A DNA stretch of 64,000 bases. Origin: Photobacterium toruni. Lineage in GTDB: Bacteria > Pseudomonadota > Gammaproteobacteria > Enterobacterales > Vibrionaceae. Below the pieces are notes generated by a model. The model saw only the letters and a program-made list of their open reading frames with translations, had not been told where the DNA came from and did no database searches. The stretch lies in NCBI RefSeq assembly GCF_024529955.1, contig NZ_AP024855.1, positions 248,001-312,000 on the forward strand, written 5' to 3'. The translations under genes were made by a program, and so were the position numbers. Position 1 is the first letter of the stretch. Each line of letters begins with the position of its first letter. Positions 43,138 to 52,446 of this stretch are shown piece by piece.

Positions 43138-43755
43138 ATGCCAGATAAACAAACAGTAACCGTCTTACTTTTTGAACAATTTGAATTACTTGATACATTA
43201 GGTCCGCTACACATGTTTGGCTTATTACCCGAATATTATCAACTACAAATTATTACAGCGAATGGACAGCATGTTACCAGCACACAAGGCATCAATATGC
43301 AACCAACACTAAGCTTTAATGATGCAATATCAACAGGGATCTTAATTATTCCAGGCGGTGCAGGGATTCGATTTGCAGCTCATAACAAAGATATTTTAGC
43401 GTGGTTAAAAAAAGTGGCATCACAACAAAGTATTATATGTTCCACATCAACTGGAGCTGCATTACTTGCCAACGCAGGCTTACTCGATAATGGGAAAGCA
43501 ACTACCACGCAAAAAAATCTTGATTGGGTATGCCAATTTGGTCACAACATTCAATGGCAAACCTCAGCCCGTTGGGTACGCTGTAATAATATATTTACCG
43601 CATCAGGCTGTTCTGCAAGTCTGGATATGTCATTAGCGGTTATCGGTTATCAATACGGAGATTCTATTGCTCGTCGCATTGCTGCTGACACTGAATATTT
43701 GTGGCTAAACGATCCTAATGATGACCCTTTTGCTCCACTCCATCTCGTTAAATAA
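43138..43755 (+). CDS. DJ-1/PfpI family protein
   Basis: A 205-residue class I glutamine amidotransferase-like protein (start MPDKQTVT with AAGGT upstream). A strand TVLLFEQFELLD is followed by LIIPGGAGIRFA and the nucleophile elbow IICSTSTGAALLANAGLLDN with the Cys, then KATTTQKNLDW and TASGCSASLDMSL. That is the ThiJ/PfpI arrangement, without the AraC-type DNA-binding domain seen in the related gene at the right edge. Catalysis (glyoxalase, isonitrile hydratase-like or chaperone) is uncertain. Confidence 0.85.
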   Translation: MPDKQTVTVLLFEQFELLDTLGPLHMFGLLPEYYQLQIITANGQHVTSTQGINMQPTLSFNDAISTGILIIPGGAGIRFAAHNKDILAWLKKVASQQSIICSTSTGAALLANAGLLDNGKATTTQKNLDWVCQFGHNIQWQTSARWVRCNNIFTASGCSASLDMSLAVIGYQYGDSIARRIAADTEYLWLNDPNDDPFAPLHLVK

Positions 43756-43782
43756 TTTAATTTTCCAACGGATTAATAGAAG

Positions 43783-44118
43783 CTACTTCCACATAACATA
43801 ACTGTTAACTGCAATTGCCGTCTTTAATAACTCAATAAGTGGGATTGCACGAACAGCAATACTGATCTCTGGCTCAACTTCGTCTTCATCTTCGTCTTCA
43901 TCCATATTAGCTATTAGCTGTGTTTTCTGAGTTAAAACGTGCTGTTTGTTTGCCAAGGCTATATTTTTTTCTAGATTAGCTAAAGCGATCTCAACATCAT
44001 CTGCTGTTATTGCTCCAGGTATCTCTGCTGTAAACTCCATCATATTAATTAATGACTGTGCAATATCACCAAACATTATGACATTGTTATGTGATTTACT
44101 GCTAAATGTTACTAGCAT
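43783..44118 (-). CDS. DUF1840 domain protein
   Basis: A 111-residue protein starting MLVTFSSKSHNNVIMFGDIAQSLINMM, the hallmark of the DUF1840 family. Two ATGs in tandem follow GGAGAGA; the second gives better spacing. The C-terminal region has an acidic run (DEDEDEDEVEPE), then IAVRAIPLIELLKTAI, the conserved end. The family's role is unknown. It is convergent with the DJ-1 gene, ending 28 bases away. Confidence 0.85.
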   Translation of the reverse strand: MLVTFSSKSHNNVIMFGDIAQSLINMMEFTAEIPGAITADDVEIALANLEKNIALANKQHVLTQKTQLIANMDEDEDEDEVEPEISIAVRAIPLIELLKTAIAVNSYVMWK

Positions 44119-44305
44119 CATTCTCTCCAAATTTTAATACTAACGTTATTGTTTATATATTTAACCATATAAACACTTTTACTACATTAAAATTACAAAA
44201 AAAGTTATTAATAGTTAGCAATCGTGATTAAGCATACGCTTGTATATGAAGTAGATATTGGTATAATTAATATTATTGATTAAAGACTATAAATACTTTG
44301 GAGAC

Positions 44306-45736
44306 ATGAACATCTTGCGTAATTTTATGTTGCTTATATTATGCTTAATTATAGGCTGTGATAAAAAGAGTCATATCGATTATTCTTCTTTTAATATCAA
44401 ACCTGAAATTATTCCACACCAAAAGCAGCAAGGTTTCATTATTACAAAAAATTGTAGCCCATTTAAAATACCATCACAATTTAATAATCTCGAATATACA
44501 GCGAAAAAACTAATTAACTCCCATTGGTTATCTAATCCCAATTATCTTGAAGATATTAATCATTTAATCTATTTATTTAACCAAACACATATTCAAAAAG
44601 CAGATGTTTTCATTCAAGCACTTAATAATAGTGCATTAATCTATAAAAAAAATATGACTACGGTTAATATTACAAAAATAAAACTACAAGCTGATATTAA
44701 TCAAAAGTTAAATTATTACCAACAAGAATTAATGGCTATAGACACCTATCTCGACATCATTAAAACAGATGAAAAACAATATATTGAAAATATTAGTTGT
44801 ATAAAAAAAGAAATAAAAGAAAAACAACAATATTATACCAAACTGCGCCGTTCTTTAAAAAACGACCTACAGAATATGTCTCTTAATGACACTCTAATAT
44901 TCGACATAATATCAGAAATAAAATTTAAATATAGAATAGATAAAACACTTCATTGCTCAAAATATTTAGATATTTATGAAAATATAAAGTTAATATCACC
45001 ACATTCTTGTATTTATTATAATAAAGAAGAATTAATTAGCAAAATACCTAAAGAATATCAATATAACGCAACTATTACTTTTAATAAATACATTCCAGAA
45101 TTATGGAAAACAATGGTACAACTCAATGGCTATTTTGAACCAAACTATAATAAACAAGTTTTTGATAAATATTTACAAAAAGATTTAATGATCGCTAATA
45201 ATAATTTAAACATAAAACGTACAATTAAAAAAGAGCAGTCATCGCAATATTTAATAGAAAAACTAATAGATAAAAATAAACAGTTAAATAAACAAATGGC
45301 TGATGATATTAATAAAGAACTATTAGATGAGAATAATTTAATTGACATTTCAAGTTCAGCATTCTATGAAGAAATCACTCCATTATTGAATAAGAATATA
45401 AAAAATCCTATTATGAATTTTGCATTACTCTATAATAACAAATCGCTAATTAACAGTTTTACTCAAGAATACGCGACAAAAATACTTAATGAGTATCCAA
45501 AAGAGTTAACATTTAGTATTGCTGATAATGGTAGCTTTACTCTTCCAAAAATACGCGGGAATCACTATAAAATAGTTATTGATGTGAAAGAAAGTTACAG
45601 TGTCATTTATAATAGTTATAATATACTAACACCACCTACAGATCTTAGACAAAACTCACCCAATACAACATCAATGGAATATAATCTTAATCAAATTATC
45701 AGCCAAAAATTATTTAGGCTGTGGTATAACAGTTAA
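44306..45736 (+). CDS. Large AT-rich lipoprotein, hypothetical
   Basis: A 476-residue protein with start MNILRNFMLLILCLIIGC: the LIIGC lipobox gives Cys18. GGAG precedes the ATG by only a few bases. The mature chain is Lys/Asn/Ile-rich with long helical sections (DEKQYIENISCIKKEIKEKQQYYTKLRRSLKN; DKNKQLNKQMADDINKELLDENN), suggesting coiled coils, and a strand-rich C-terminus (FSIADNGSFTLPKIRG). Base composition is far more AT-rich than the neighbours, a sign of transfer or weak selection. No family recognised. Confidence 0.6.
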   Translation: MNILRNFMLLILCLIIGCDKKSHIDYSSFNIKPEIIPHQKQQGFIITKNCSPFKIPSQFNNLEYTAKKLINSHWLSNPNYLEDINHLIYLFNQTHIQKADVFIQALNNSALIYKKNMTTVNITKIKLQADINQKLNYYQQELMAIDTYLDIIKTDEKQYIENISCIKKEIKEKQQYYTKLRRSLKNDLQNMSLNDTLIFDIISEIKFKYRIDKTLHCSKYLDIYENIKLISPHSCIYYNKEELISKIPKEYQYNATITFNKYIPELWKTMVQLNGYFEPNYNKQVFDKYLQKDLMIANNNLNIKRTIKKEQSSQYLIEKLIDKNKQLNKQMADDINKELLDENNLIDISSSAFYEEITPLLNKNIKNPIMNFALLYNNKSLINSFTQEYATKILNEYPKELTFSIADNGSFTLPKIRGNHYKIVIDVKESYSVIYNSYNILTPPTDLRQNSPNTTSMEYNLNQIISQKLFRLWYNS

Positions 45737-46106
45737 TGCGTTGTGATATTTTAAAGAATTTCAGCTTTCTTTTGATGATATACAGCTAATTTCTCACATT
45801 ATTTAAAATTTATTCGTCATAATTCTAATTCACTTATTAATTGATAGAAAATTTATTTTTTACTGTTGGTTATTACCCTATCCTATTAAAATTTAAACAA
45901 AAAAAAGCAAGAATCATAAAAAATAATAGCTAAAAAAATATCCCATCAATACAATAAGCCTGTTTTTGTACAATATAATAATAAGCAGTGTCCGATTTAC
46001 CGTACATCTTTCATAAATTAATCTTCCAAAATTTAGTATCTTTAGTACACTTAATAGATAACCTTTATTTTTACATTGTTATTGCTTACAACAATTTGGA
46101 GTTATT
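45737..46106. other. Gene-free AT-rich stretch
   Basis: About 370 bases of very AT-rich DNA with long A/T runs and no plausible frame. It must hold the promoter for the small gene at 46107. Confidence 0.5.
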
Positions 46107-46313
46107 ATGAATAATAAAACGCTCATAGCTGACACTCATGATATTTTTGATGCTTTTATTGTGAATGGCCTACACCATAATTATTCAATATATTGCCAAT
46201 TCCCTTTTAATGAAGATCTTGTCAATCAACATAGTTATGGTGAAAGTTTTGATATCGAATTTAATGATGGCCATAGGCATCATCAACAAGACCCCTACCT
46301 TTTATATAAATAG
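46107..46313 (+). CDS. Small hypothetical protein (68 aa)
   Basis: Start MNNKTLIADTHDIF with TTTGGAG seven bases upstream. A short soluble protein, rich in His, Asp and Asn (VNGLHHNYSIYCQF, DGHRHHQQDPYLLYK). The His-rich tail could bind metal. No family recognised. A CCCCTA / TAGGGG hairpin follows its stop, between it and the convergent aroG. Confidence 0.5.
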   Translation: MNNKTLIADTHDIFDAFIVNGLHHNYSIYCQFPFNEDLVNQHSYGESFDIEFNDGHRHHQQDPYLLYK

Positions 46314-46320
46314 GGGCTTG
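46290..46320. terminator. Possible terminator between convergent 46107 gene and aroG
   Basis: ACCCCTA / TAGGGGC with an AT-rich loop, flanked by CAAG / CTTG; no strong T-run. Confidence 0.4.
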
Positions 46321-46353
46321 TACTACAGACTTATTTATCATTAATTTTAATGA

Positions 46354-47406
46354 CTATTTATGGCGACGAGCTCTGACATCAGCAGCAAGTTGACGTAAAA
46401 CTTTATCAGTATCATTCCAGCCAATACAAGCATCCGTAATGCTTTGGCCATATGTTGGTGTTTCACCATCAACAATATCTTGCCGTCCTTCAACAAGATG
46501 ACTTTCGATCATCACACCAAAAATAGCTTTATTACCATTGGCAATTTGCTGACCAACATCTTCAGATACAATCACTTGTCGTTGATATTGCTTAGCGCTG
46601 TTTGCATGACTAAAATCAATCATCAATTTATTACGTAAACCAGCATCAATAAGCTGCTGCATAATAACATTAACATCATCTGCACTGTAATTCGGTGCCT
46701 TACCACCACGCAATATAATATGACAATCTTCATTGCCTGCTGTGGTAACAATCGCTGAGTGTCCATATTTAGTAACGGATAAAAAATGATGGGGTGCACT
46801 TGCTGAACCAATAGCATCTGTGGCTATTTTAATATTGCCATCGGTGCCATTTTTAAAACCAACAGGACAAGAAAGCCCTGATGAAAGTTCACGATGGACT
46901 TGTGATTCAGTTGTTCGAGCACCAATCGCCCCCCAACTTATAAGATCACCCATATATTGTGGTGTGATCATATCTAAAAATTCACCAGCTGTAGGTAAAC
47001 CTAAATCGGTTAAATCAGCTAACAATTTTCGTCCAATCCGTAAACCATCATTAAGCTGAAAGCTATTATCCATATACGGATCATTAATCAGCCCTTTCCA
47101 ACCAACAGTTGTTCGTGGCTTTTCAAAATAAACTCGCATAATAATTTCAAGATCATCTTTAAGTTCATCTCGCAACTGCTTTAATTTATGACCATATTCT
47201 AATGCCGCAATAGGATCATGAATAGAACAAGGACCAACAATAACTAATAAACGATCATCTTCATCATTTAAAATATTATGGATTGATTTACGTGACTCAT
47301 ACACAGTTTTGGCTGCTGTAGTCGATGCTGGGAACTTCTCTAATACAGCAATGGGTGGCAAAAGTTCTTTGATTTCACTAATACGAATATCATCCGTTTT
47401 ATGCAT
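46354..47406 (-). CDS. aroG: 3-deoxy-7-phosphoheptulonate (DAHP) synthase, AroG-type
   Basis: A 350-residue protein, exactly the E. coli AroG length, from MHKTDDIRISEIKELLPP (GGAAGTAG upstream). The family blocks are clear: VGPCSIHDP, MRVYFEKPRTTVGWKGLINDP, IGARTTESQVHRELSSGLSCPVGFKNGTDG, and MIDFSHANS. It condenses phosphoenolpyruvate and erythrose 4-phosphate in the first step of the shikimate pathway. The phenylalanine-type feedback regulation of AroG is likely but not proven from sequence. Convergent with the small gene at 46107. Confidence 0.95.
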   Translation of the reverse strand: MHKTDDIRISEIKELLPPIAVLEKFPASTTAAKTVYESRKSIHNILNDEDDRLLVIVGPCSIHDPIAALEYGHKLKQLRDELKDDLEIIMRVYFEKPRTTVGWKGLINDPYMDNSFQLNDGLRIGRKLLADLTDLGLPTAGEFLDMITPQYMGDLISWGAIGARTTESQVHRELSSGLSCPVGFKNGTDGNIKIATDAIGSASAPHHFLSVTKYGHSAIVTTAGNEDCHIILRGGKAPNYSADDVNVIMQQLIDAGLRNKLMIDFSHANSAKQYQRQVIVSEDVGQQIANGNKAIFGVMIESHLVEGRQDIVDGETPTYGQSITDACIGWNDTDKVLRQLAADVRARRHK

Positions 47407-47843
47407 ATTTCTACTTCCTATAATTCCTTTTAATACACGATAATTAGTCAACAAAGACAAATAACCATAAAATACTCATTCTGTTACCTTCGCTTAACTT
47501 ATCGTTTAAAAACTAAGAGTGCAAACAGTAATTAGATCAAAATTGATATCAATTCTTTCATTTTACGATAACTTACGCACAAAATGACAATGTATGAACA
47601 GAAACATCTGAAATATGGAATATATCATTACACGAGAGAATAAAAAAACTGTAAAATATACTTATATAATAATAAACAACTTAATTTTTTATGTTTTAAA
47701 GAATATAAATATATACAATGTAGTATTAAAAATAACATTGTCCTATATTAATCTATAAATTAAATAACTATGTATTTTTTAACCATAAAAAGATGACTAC
47801 AGATAATATAAATCGATGTCTATTAAATTTAAGGAGTGTTGCA
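47407..47843. other. Divergent promoter region of aroG and the ABC transporter operon
   Basis: About 440 AT-rich bases between divergent genes. No TyrR or ArgR-like box can be named with confidence. A frame running from 47793 into the ATPase gene is open but is not the best start. Confidence 0.4.
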
Positions 47844-48581
47844 TTGTCTGAAAATAACATCATCACATTTAATAATGTTGACAAATGGTATGGCAATTAT
47901 CATGCACTCAAGAATATTAATCTTTCTATTAATAAAGGCGAAAGATTAGTCATTTGTGGGCCATCAGGTTCTGGGAAATCAACATTAATTCGCTGTATAA
48001 ATGGGTTGGAGCAATATAATAGCGGTGATATAACCGTCGCGGGACATTTACTCAATCATAAAGAACTTCATGCTATACGTGGGCAAGTTGGCATGGTATT
48101 TCAGCACTTCAATTTATTTCCACATATGACGGTTTTAGATAACCTGACATTAGCCCCTCGTCGTGCTTTAAAAATGTCAAAAAAAGATGCTGAAAACTTA
48201 GCCCGTAAATTTTTAGAACGGGTTCATATAGGCCATCAGGCAGATAAATTCCCTGGGCAACTTTCAGGAGGCCAACAACAACGAGTAGCGATTGCCCGAT
48301 CGTTGTGTATGAAGCCAAACATTTTACTTTTTGATGAACCAACATCAGCCCTTGATCCTGAAATGATTCGTGAAGTTCTAGATGTAATGAAAGAACTTGC
48401 AGATGATGGCATTACAATGATTTGTGTTACACATGAAATGGGATTTGCGCGTCAAGTTGCAGATCGGGTTGTGTTTATGGATCAAGGTGAAATTATTGAA
48501 ATAGCACCTCCTGCACAGCTATTTGATAGCCCTAAACATCAGCGTACACAACAATTTCTCGAAAATATTCTTAGCTATTGA
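47844..48581 (+). CDS. Polar amino acid ABC transporter, ATP-binding protein
   Basis: A 245-residue ATPase from TTG 47844, chosen because AAGGAG lies seven bases upstream and the length matches GlnQ-type proteins. Walker [10 protein letters not shown], the Q-loop [13 protein letters not shown], signature [15 protein letters not shown], Walker [15 protein letters not shown], and switch THEMGFARQ are all present. It is the first gene of a four-gene operon (ATPase, permease, binding protein, permease) for uptake of a glutamate/glutamine/aspartate-class amino acid. The substrate cannot be fixed. Confidence 0.93.
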   Translation: MSENNIITFNNVDKWYGNYHALKNINLSINKGERLVICGPSGSGKSTLIRCINGLEQYNSGDITVAGHLLNHKELHAIRGQVGMVFQHFNLFPHMTVLDNLTLAPRRALKMSKKDAENLARKFLERVHIGHQADKFPGQLSGGQQQRVAIARSLCMKPNILLFDEPTSALDPEMIREVLDVMKELADDGITMICVTHEMGFARQVADRVVFMDQGEIIEIAPPAQLFDSPKHQRTQQFLENILSY

Positions 48582-48592
48582 GATCAAAAATA

Positions 48593-49393
48593 ATGACTCA
48601 AGATACTCGATCTCATATTCCAAAACTTATTTCCATTACATTGCAAGTGATCTGCGTTGCTTCCATCATAATGTTGCTACTCAATAGTGGTGCAGAAGCT
48701 ATGCATTATCACTGGCAATGGTACCGTATTCCTGAATATCTTTGGTTTAATGAAGATGGTCAATGGTATCCAGGTGATTTACTTGAAGGCTTAATGGTAA
48801 CGCTGAAAATATCAAGTATCAGTTTAATCTGTACTGTGATTATCGGCTTTATTACAGCGCTATTACGAATGTCTGATTCTATCGTAGGCAGAGGTCTTGC
48901 TCGTGGCTATATTGAAGTCATTCGTAGTACACCTTTACTTGTACAAATTTATCTATTGTATTTTGTATTAGGTCCAGTATTAGGCATTGATCGTACAACG
49001 ACAGCTATCTTAGCACTGTCTCTATTTCAGGGAGCTTATAGTGCTGAAATTTTTCGAGCTGGGCTTCAAGGGATCCCTCGAGGTCAACGAGAAGCCGCTG
49101 AAAGTTTAGGCTTATCACAAATTGATAGTTATCGATTTGTTGTTATTCCACAAATGGTTAGAAAAATTATCCCACCGCTCACAAATGAAGCAGTATCCTT
49201 AGTAAAAAATTCTTCCATTGTCAGTATTATGGCTATATTTGATTTGACAACAGAAGGAAGAAATATTGTCTCAGACACCGCAATGCCGTTTGAGGTTTGG
49301 TTCACCGTCGCGGCAATTTATCTTTGTATTACTTTAACGTTATCAGCATTAGCTGTTTGGCTTGAACGCCGTTTAAGTATTCCTAACCACTAA
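48593..49393 (+). CDS. Amino acid ABC transporter, permease subunit 1
   Basis: A 266-residue HisM/GlnP-type permease. After a membrane-spanning N-terminus, LEGLMVTLKISSISLICTVIIGF and EVIRSTPLLVQIYLLYFVLGP lead to the EAA loop GLQGIPRGQREAAESLGLSQIDSYRFVVIPQ, the contact with the ATPase. It is one of two permeases in the operon, which presumably pair as a heterodimer. The ATG at 48593 is preferred over an overlapping TTG. The substrate-binding protein gene follows. Confidence 0.92.
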   Translation: MTQDTRSHIPKLISITLQVICVASIIMLLLNSGAEAMHYHWQWYRIPEYLWFNEDGQWYPGDLLEGLMVTLKISSISLICTVIIGFITALLRMSDSIVGRGLARGYIEVIRSTPLLVQIYLLYFVLGPVLGIDRTTTAILALSLFQGAYSAEIFRAGLQGIPRGQREAAESLGLSQIDSYRFVVIPQMVRKIIPPLTNEAVSLVKNSSIVSIMAIFDLTTEGRNIVSDTAMPFEVWFTVAAIYLCITLTLSALAVWLERRLSIPNH

Positions 49394-49421
49394 ATTTATA
49401 TACACATCAATGGAGAAAGCT

Positions 49422-50237
49422 ATGAAACGCTTTATTGCGGTATTAATGACCGTTTTCACTTGCTTACTAGGGGCGAATAATGCCTTTGCAGCTGACAACA
49501 ATAATGCGCTACAACAAATAAAAGAAAGCGGCACATTACGCGTCGGCTTATCAACATTCGTTCCTTGGGCTATGCGTGATAAACAAGGAGATTTAGTTGG
49601 TTTTGAAGTCGATGTCGCTAAGCGTTTAGCGGCTGATGCTGGTTTAAAAGTTGAGTTTGTACCCACCGCTTGGGATGGTATCATTCCGGCACTACTCGCG
49701 GGTAAGTTTGATGTTATTATTGGCGGTCTAACCATTACACCAAAACGCAACATGAGTGTTCTTTTTTCGCATCCTTATTCTTACTCAGCGGTTCAAATGG
49801 TGGCGAATAAAAAACTCGCAGCAAGCATGACCACAATTGCGGATTACAATAAACGCAGTGTCACAATAGCAGTTCGCAGTGGCGCTTATCCAGTCCAAAC
49901 TGCACGCCAATTATTTCCTAAAGCTAAACTACGTCAATTTGATGACGAAACTCAAGCTTTTCAAGAAGTTCTAAATGGTAATGCGCAAGCAGCTTTAGCA
50001 TCAACACCAACACCAGAGCAAATGGCCATAAAAAATCCAGATAGTTTGTTTATGCCGTTTAAGAAACCATTAACTCGTTATGCGACAGGTTTTGCTATTC
50101 GTCAGGGTAATTTTAACTTACTCAATTTCCTAAATAATTGGATTCAAGTTCGCACTGAAGACGGTTGGTTAAATGAACGTTATCAATACTGGTTTAAAAC
50201 AACTAATTGGCAAAATCAGGTCAACGAGAATAAATAA
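49422..50237 (+). CDS. Amino acid ABC transporter, periplasmic substrate-binding protein
   Basis: A 271-residue binding protein from MKRFIAVL (GGAG upstream). Signal peptide to about residue 23 (NNAFA/AD cleavage). The mature protein begins with an ESGTLRVGLSTFVPWAMRDKQGDLVGFEVDVAKRLA block and AWDGIIPALLAGKFDVIIGGLTITPKR, typical of family 3 (polar amino acid) binding proteins. The later NGNAQAALASTPTPEQM is the ligand-domain end. It delivers the amino acid to the two permeases. Confidence 0.93.
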   Translation: MKRFIAVLMTVFTCLLGANNAFAADNNNALQQIKESGTLRVGLSTFVPWAMRDKQGDLVGFEVDVAKRLAADAGLKVEFVPTAWDGIIPALLAGKFDVIIGGLTITPKRNMSVLFSHPYSYSAVQMVANKKLAASMTTIADYNKRSVTIAVRSGAYPVQTARQLFPKAKLRQFDDETQAFQEVLNGNAQAALASTPTPEQMAIKNPDSLFMPFKKPLTRYATGFAIRQGNFNLLNFLNNWIQVRTEDGWLNERYQYWFKTTNWQNQVNENK

Positions 50238-50239
50238 TA

Positions 50240-51181
50240 ATGACTGCAGCGAAAACGTCATGTAACAACGATCCACAGTCGGGTTCTATCCCGTCTGCGG
50301 GACGTCACTTTACTTTAAAATTAAATAAACTCGATATTATTTTACTTATCATTATTAGTTGCTTTATTAGTTGGCTAGTTTATCGTTCATCAATTGGCAT
50401 TCACTACAATTGGCATTGGCGTCAAGCATTTCAACTTATCTTTACTAGCAGTCGCGATGGTGGAATGCCTTATTTTATGCAAGGTATTATTAGTACTATC
50501 CGTGTTAGTATTTGGGGTATGATTTTTGCCGCCACATTTGGTTTATTACTTGCCCTTGCTAACCTTTCTTCATTTAAAATAATGCGGCTTATTTCAAATA
50601 GCTATATTCAGCTATTACGAAATATACCGCCACTTGTGTTTGTGTTTATTTTCTATTTCTTTATTTCAAATCAATTAGTTCCACTATTAGGTTTGAGCGG
50701 TATTTTTCGGCACTATAGCGGACAAGAAAACACATTACAGATTGTTTTATTTGGGCATAGTAACCTATGGGAAAATCTATTCTCAGGTGTTCTATGTGTA
50801 GGATTAATCGCAGCAGCTTATATTGCTGAAATTATTCGCTCAGGTATTAATACAATCAGTAAAGGTCAATGGGAAGCTGCTGACTCACTAGGATTATCAA
50901 CATATAGTCGATTTCGATTTGTTATATTTCCACAAGCACTGGCAGCAATAGTACCCACACTAGCAGGACAGTTTATTTCTATCGTAAAAGATTCCTCTAT
51001 TATTTCATTAATTTCAATACAAGAACTCACTTTTACAGGTTCTGAGATTGCTAACTCATCTGGGTTTATCTTTGAAATATGGCTAATTGTTGGTGCTGTT
51101 TATTTTATATTATGCTTTAGCTTATCATTACTGTTTAGAAAGTTAGAAAAATACAGTTCACGTCATTTACAACATCAATAA
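50240..51181 (+). CDS. Amino acid ABC transporter, permease subunit 2
   Basis: A 313-residue permease, longer than the first because of an N-terminal extension before the membrane segments. The EAA loop is GINTISKGQWEAADSLGLSTYSRFRFVIFPQ. MQGIISTIRVSIWGMIFAATFGLLLALA and QLLRNIPPLVFVFIFYFFIS are the other conserved blocks. It is the last gene of the operon, two bases after the binding protein stop, followed by a strong bidirectional terminator. Confidence 0.92.
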   Translation: MTAAKTSCNNDPQSGSIPSAGRHFTLKLNKLDIILLIIISCFISWLVYRSSIGIHYNWHWRQAFQLIFTSSRDGGMPYFMQGIISTIRVSIWGMIFAATFGLLLALANLSSFKIMRLISNSYIQLLRNIPPLVFVFIFYFFISNQLVPLLGLSGIFRHYSGQENTLQIVLFGHSNLWENLFSGVLCVGLIAAAYIAEIIRSGINTISKGQWEAADSLGLSTYSRFRFVIFPQALAAIVPTLAGQFISIVKDSSIISLISIQELTFTGSEIANSSGFIFEIWLIVGAVYFILCFSLSLLFRKLEKYSSRHLQHQ

Positions 51182-51206
51182 TTTACAACATTCATAAATA
51201 GCATAT

Positions 51207-51250
51207 AAAACCCAAGAATAGCGAATATTCTTGGGTTTTATTGTTTTTTA
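51207..51250. terminator. Strong terminator after the ABC operon
   Basis: AAAACCCAAGAATA / TATTCTTGGGTTTT with a 5-base loop, then TATTGTTTTTT. It can work on both strands and may also end the small minus-strand gene at 51323. Confidence 0.93.
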
Positions 51251-51322
51251 AGGTTTATTGAACACATCTTCTTTGATTAAATTTAGCAAATATATTTATA
51301 TATGACGTTATAGATAACTCTA

Positions 51323-51403
51323 TTATTTGTAAATGTTATATATCTTTTTACTACTTACAATCTTTATATAAGCATCTATTAACCTCTTAATTTTATCTTT
51401 CAT
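51323..51403 (-). CDS. Tiny Lys-rich protein (26 aa) with a near-perfect ribosome binding site
   Basis: ATG 51403 is preceded by GGGAGGTGATAT, an unusually complete Shine-Dalgarno (matches GGAGGTGAT of anti-16S). The product starts MKDKIKRLIDAYIKIV and ends KIYNIYK: basic, amphipathic, without a signal. The only downstream structure is the bidirectional terminator at 51207-51250. It may be a small peptide, a leader, or a toxin of an unnoticed system; no similarity recognised. The strength of the ribosome binding site in such AT-rich DNA argues that it is translated. Confidence 0.5.
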   Translation of the reverse strand: MKDKIKRLIDAYIKIVSSKKIYNIYK

Positions 51404-51547
51404 ATATCACCTCCCTGCTAACGAAAAATGTATATTCTTTAAGTATAGTTAATATTTATATAATGAGATGAGAATTATCCTAATTATATAGGTCACGATA
51501 CAAATCACTGATACACTCACAACAAACATTTAATGGTGAGCACACGC

Positions 51548-52360
51548 ATGCAAGGTACACTCAGTAAAATGAAATCATCACTTGGAGAAATAGTTGATTA
51601 CTATCTTCCTGTGGGCGATCAACAACTTCATCTTAACCCTTATATTGGTAAGCAATTAATCCTTACTCATACAGGTAATATCTTCTGCTGTTCATGCGGG
51701 AAAAAGACCAAAAAGAGCTATTCTCAAGGTCATTGTTTTCCTTGTATGAAAAAACTTGCAAGTTGCGATATGTGTATCATGAAGCCAGAAACTTGCCACT
51801 ATGCTGAAGGGACTTGCCGAGAGCCACAGTGGGGCGAAGCTAATTGCATGGTGCCGCACTATGTCTATCTTTCTAACACTTCGGCACTAAAAGTTGGAAT
51901 TACTCGTCATACTCAGATCCCTACCCGTTGGATTGATCAAGGCGCAACTCAAGCACTTGCCATCTTAAAAGTAAAAACCCGTCAGATATCTGGACTGGTT
52001 GAAGTCGCTATTGCAGAAATGGTGGCAGATAAAACCAATTGGCGCACAATGCTAAAAGGTAATAATGTAGATATCGATCTCCAGCAACAAGCACAAGTAT
52101 TATTACCAGAAGTAAAACAAAGACTCGCGGAAGTAACCGCTGAGTTTGGTGAAGATGCTATCGAATATTTAAATAATGATATTGTGGGTATTCATTATCC
52201 GGTTGATCAGTTTCCAACCAAAATAGCATCACACAATTTTGATAAAGAACCCGTTGTCAGTGGTATTCTTGAAGGTATTAAAGGTCAATATTTATTATTT
52301 GATACTGGTGTGATTAATATTCGTAAATTTAGCAGTTATGAAATTATTGTAGCTGAATAA
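51548..52360 (+). CDS. DUF2797 domain protein
   Basis: A 270-residue protein starting MQGTLSKMK, with GGTGAG seven bases upstream; ATG 51533 is in frame but less well placed. Four CxxC pairs (CCSC, CFPC, CDMC and a CREP/ANCMVPH block) form zinc sites near residues 50-105, followed by HYVYLSNTSALKVGITRHTQIPTRWIDQGA, the strongly conserved core of the DUF2797 family. This core resembles a GIY-YIG-like fold (KVGITR). The molecular role is unknown. A single gene with its own terminator region. Confidence 0.88.
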   Translation: MQGTLSKMKSSLGEIVDYYLPVGDQQLHLNPYIGKQLILTHTGNIFCCSCGKKTKKSYSQGHCFPCMKKLASCDMCIMKPETCHYAEGTCREPQWGEANCMVPHYVYLSNTSALKVGITRHTQIPTRWIDQGATQALAILKVKTRQISGLVEVAIAEMVADKTNWRTMLKGNNVDIDLQQQAQVLLPEVKQRLAEVTAEFGEDAIEYLNNDIVGIHYPVDQFPTKIASHNFDKEPVVSGILEGIKGQYLLFDTGVINIRKFSSYEIIVAE

Positions 52361-52380
52361 TCTTTACTCATAAAATTAAA

Positions 52381-52414
52381 AACGGTATTCCTATTTAATA
52401 AAGAGAATACCGTT
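52381..52414 (-). terminator. Terminator for the minus-strand lipoprotein gene
   Basis: AACGGTATTC / GAATACCGTT, a 10-bp stem. On the minus strand it is followed by TTTTTAATTTTA. It lies 33 bases after the stop of the gene at 52447 and converges with DUF2797. Confidence 0.75.
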
Positions 52415-52446
52415 GCTTATACCTTTATATTAATAATAAATAACGT

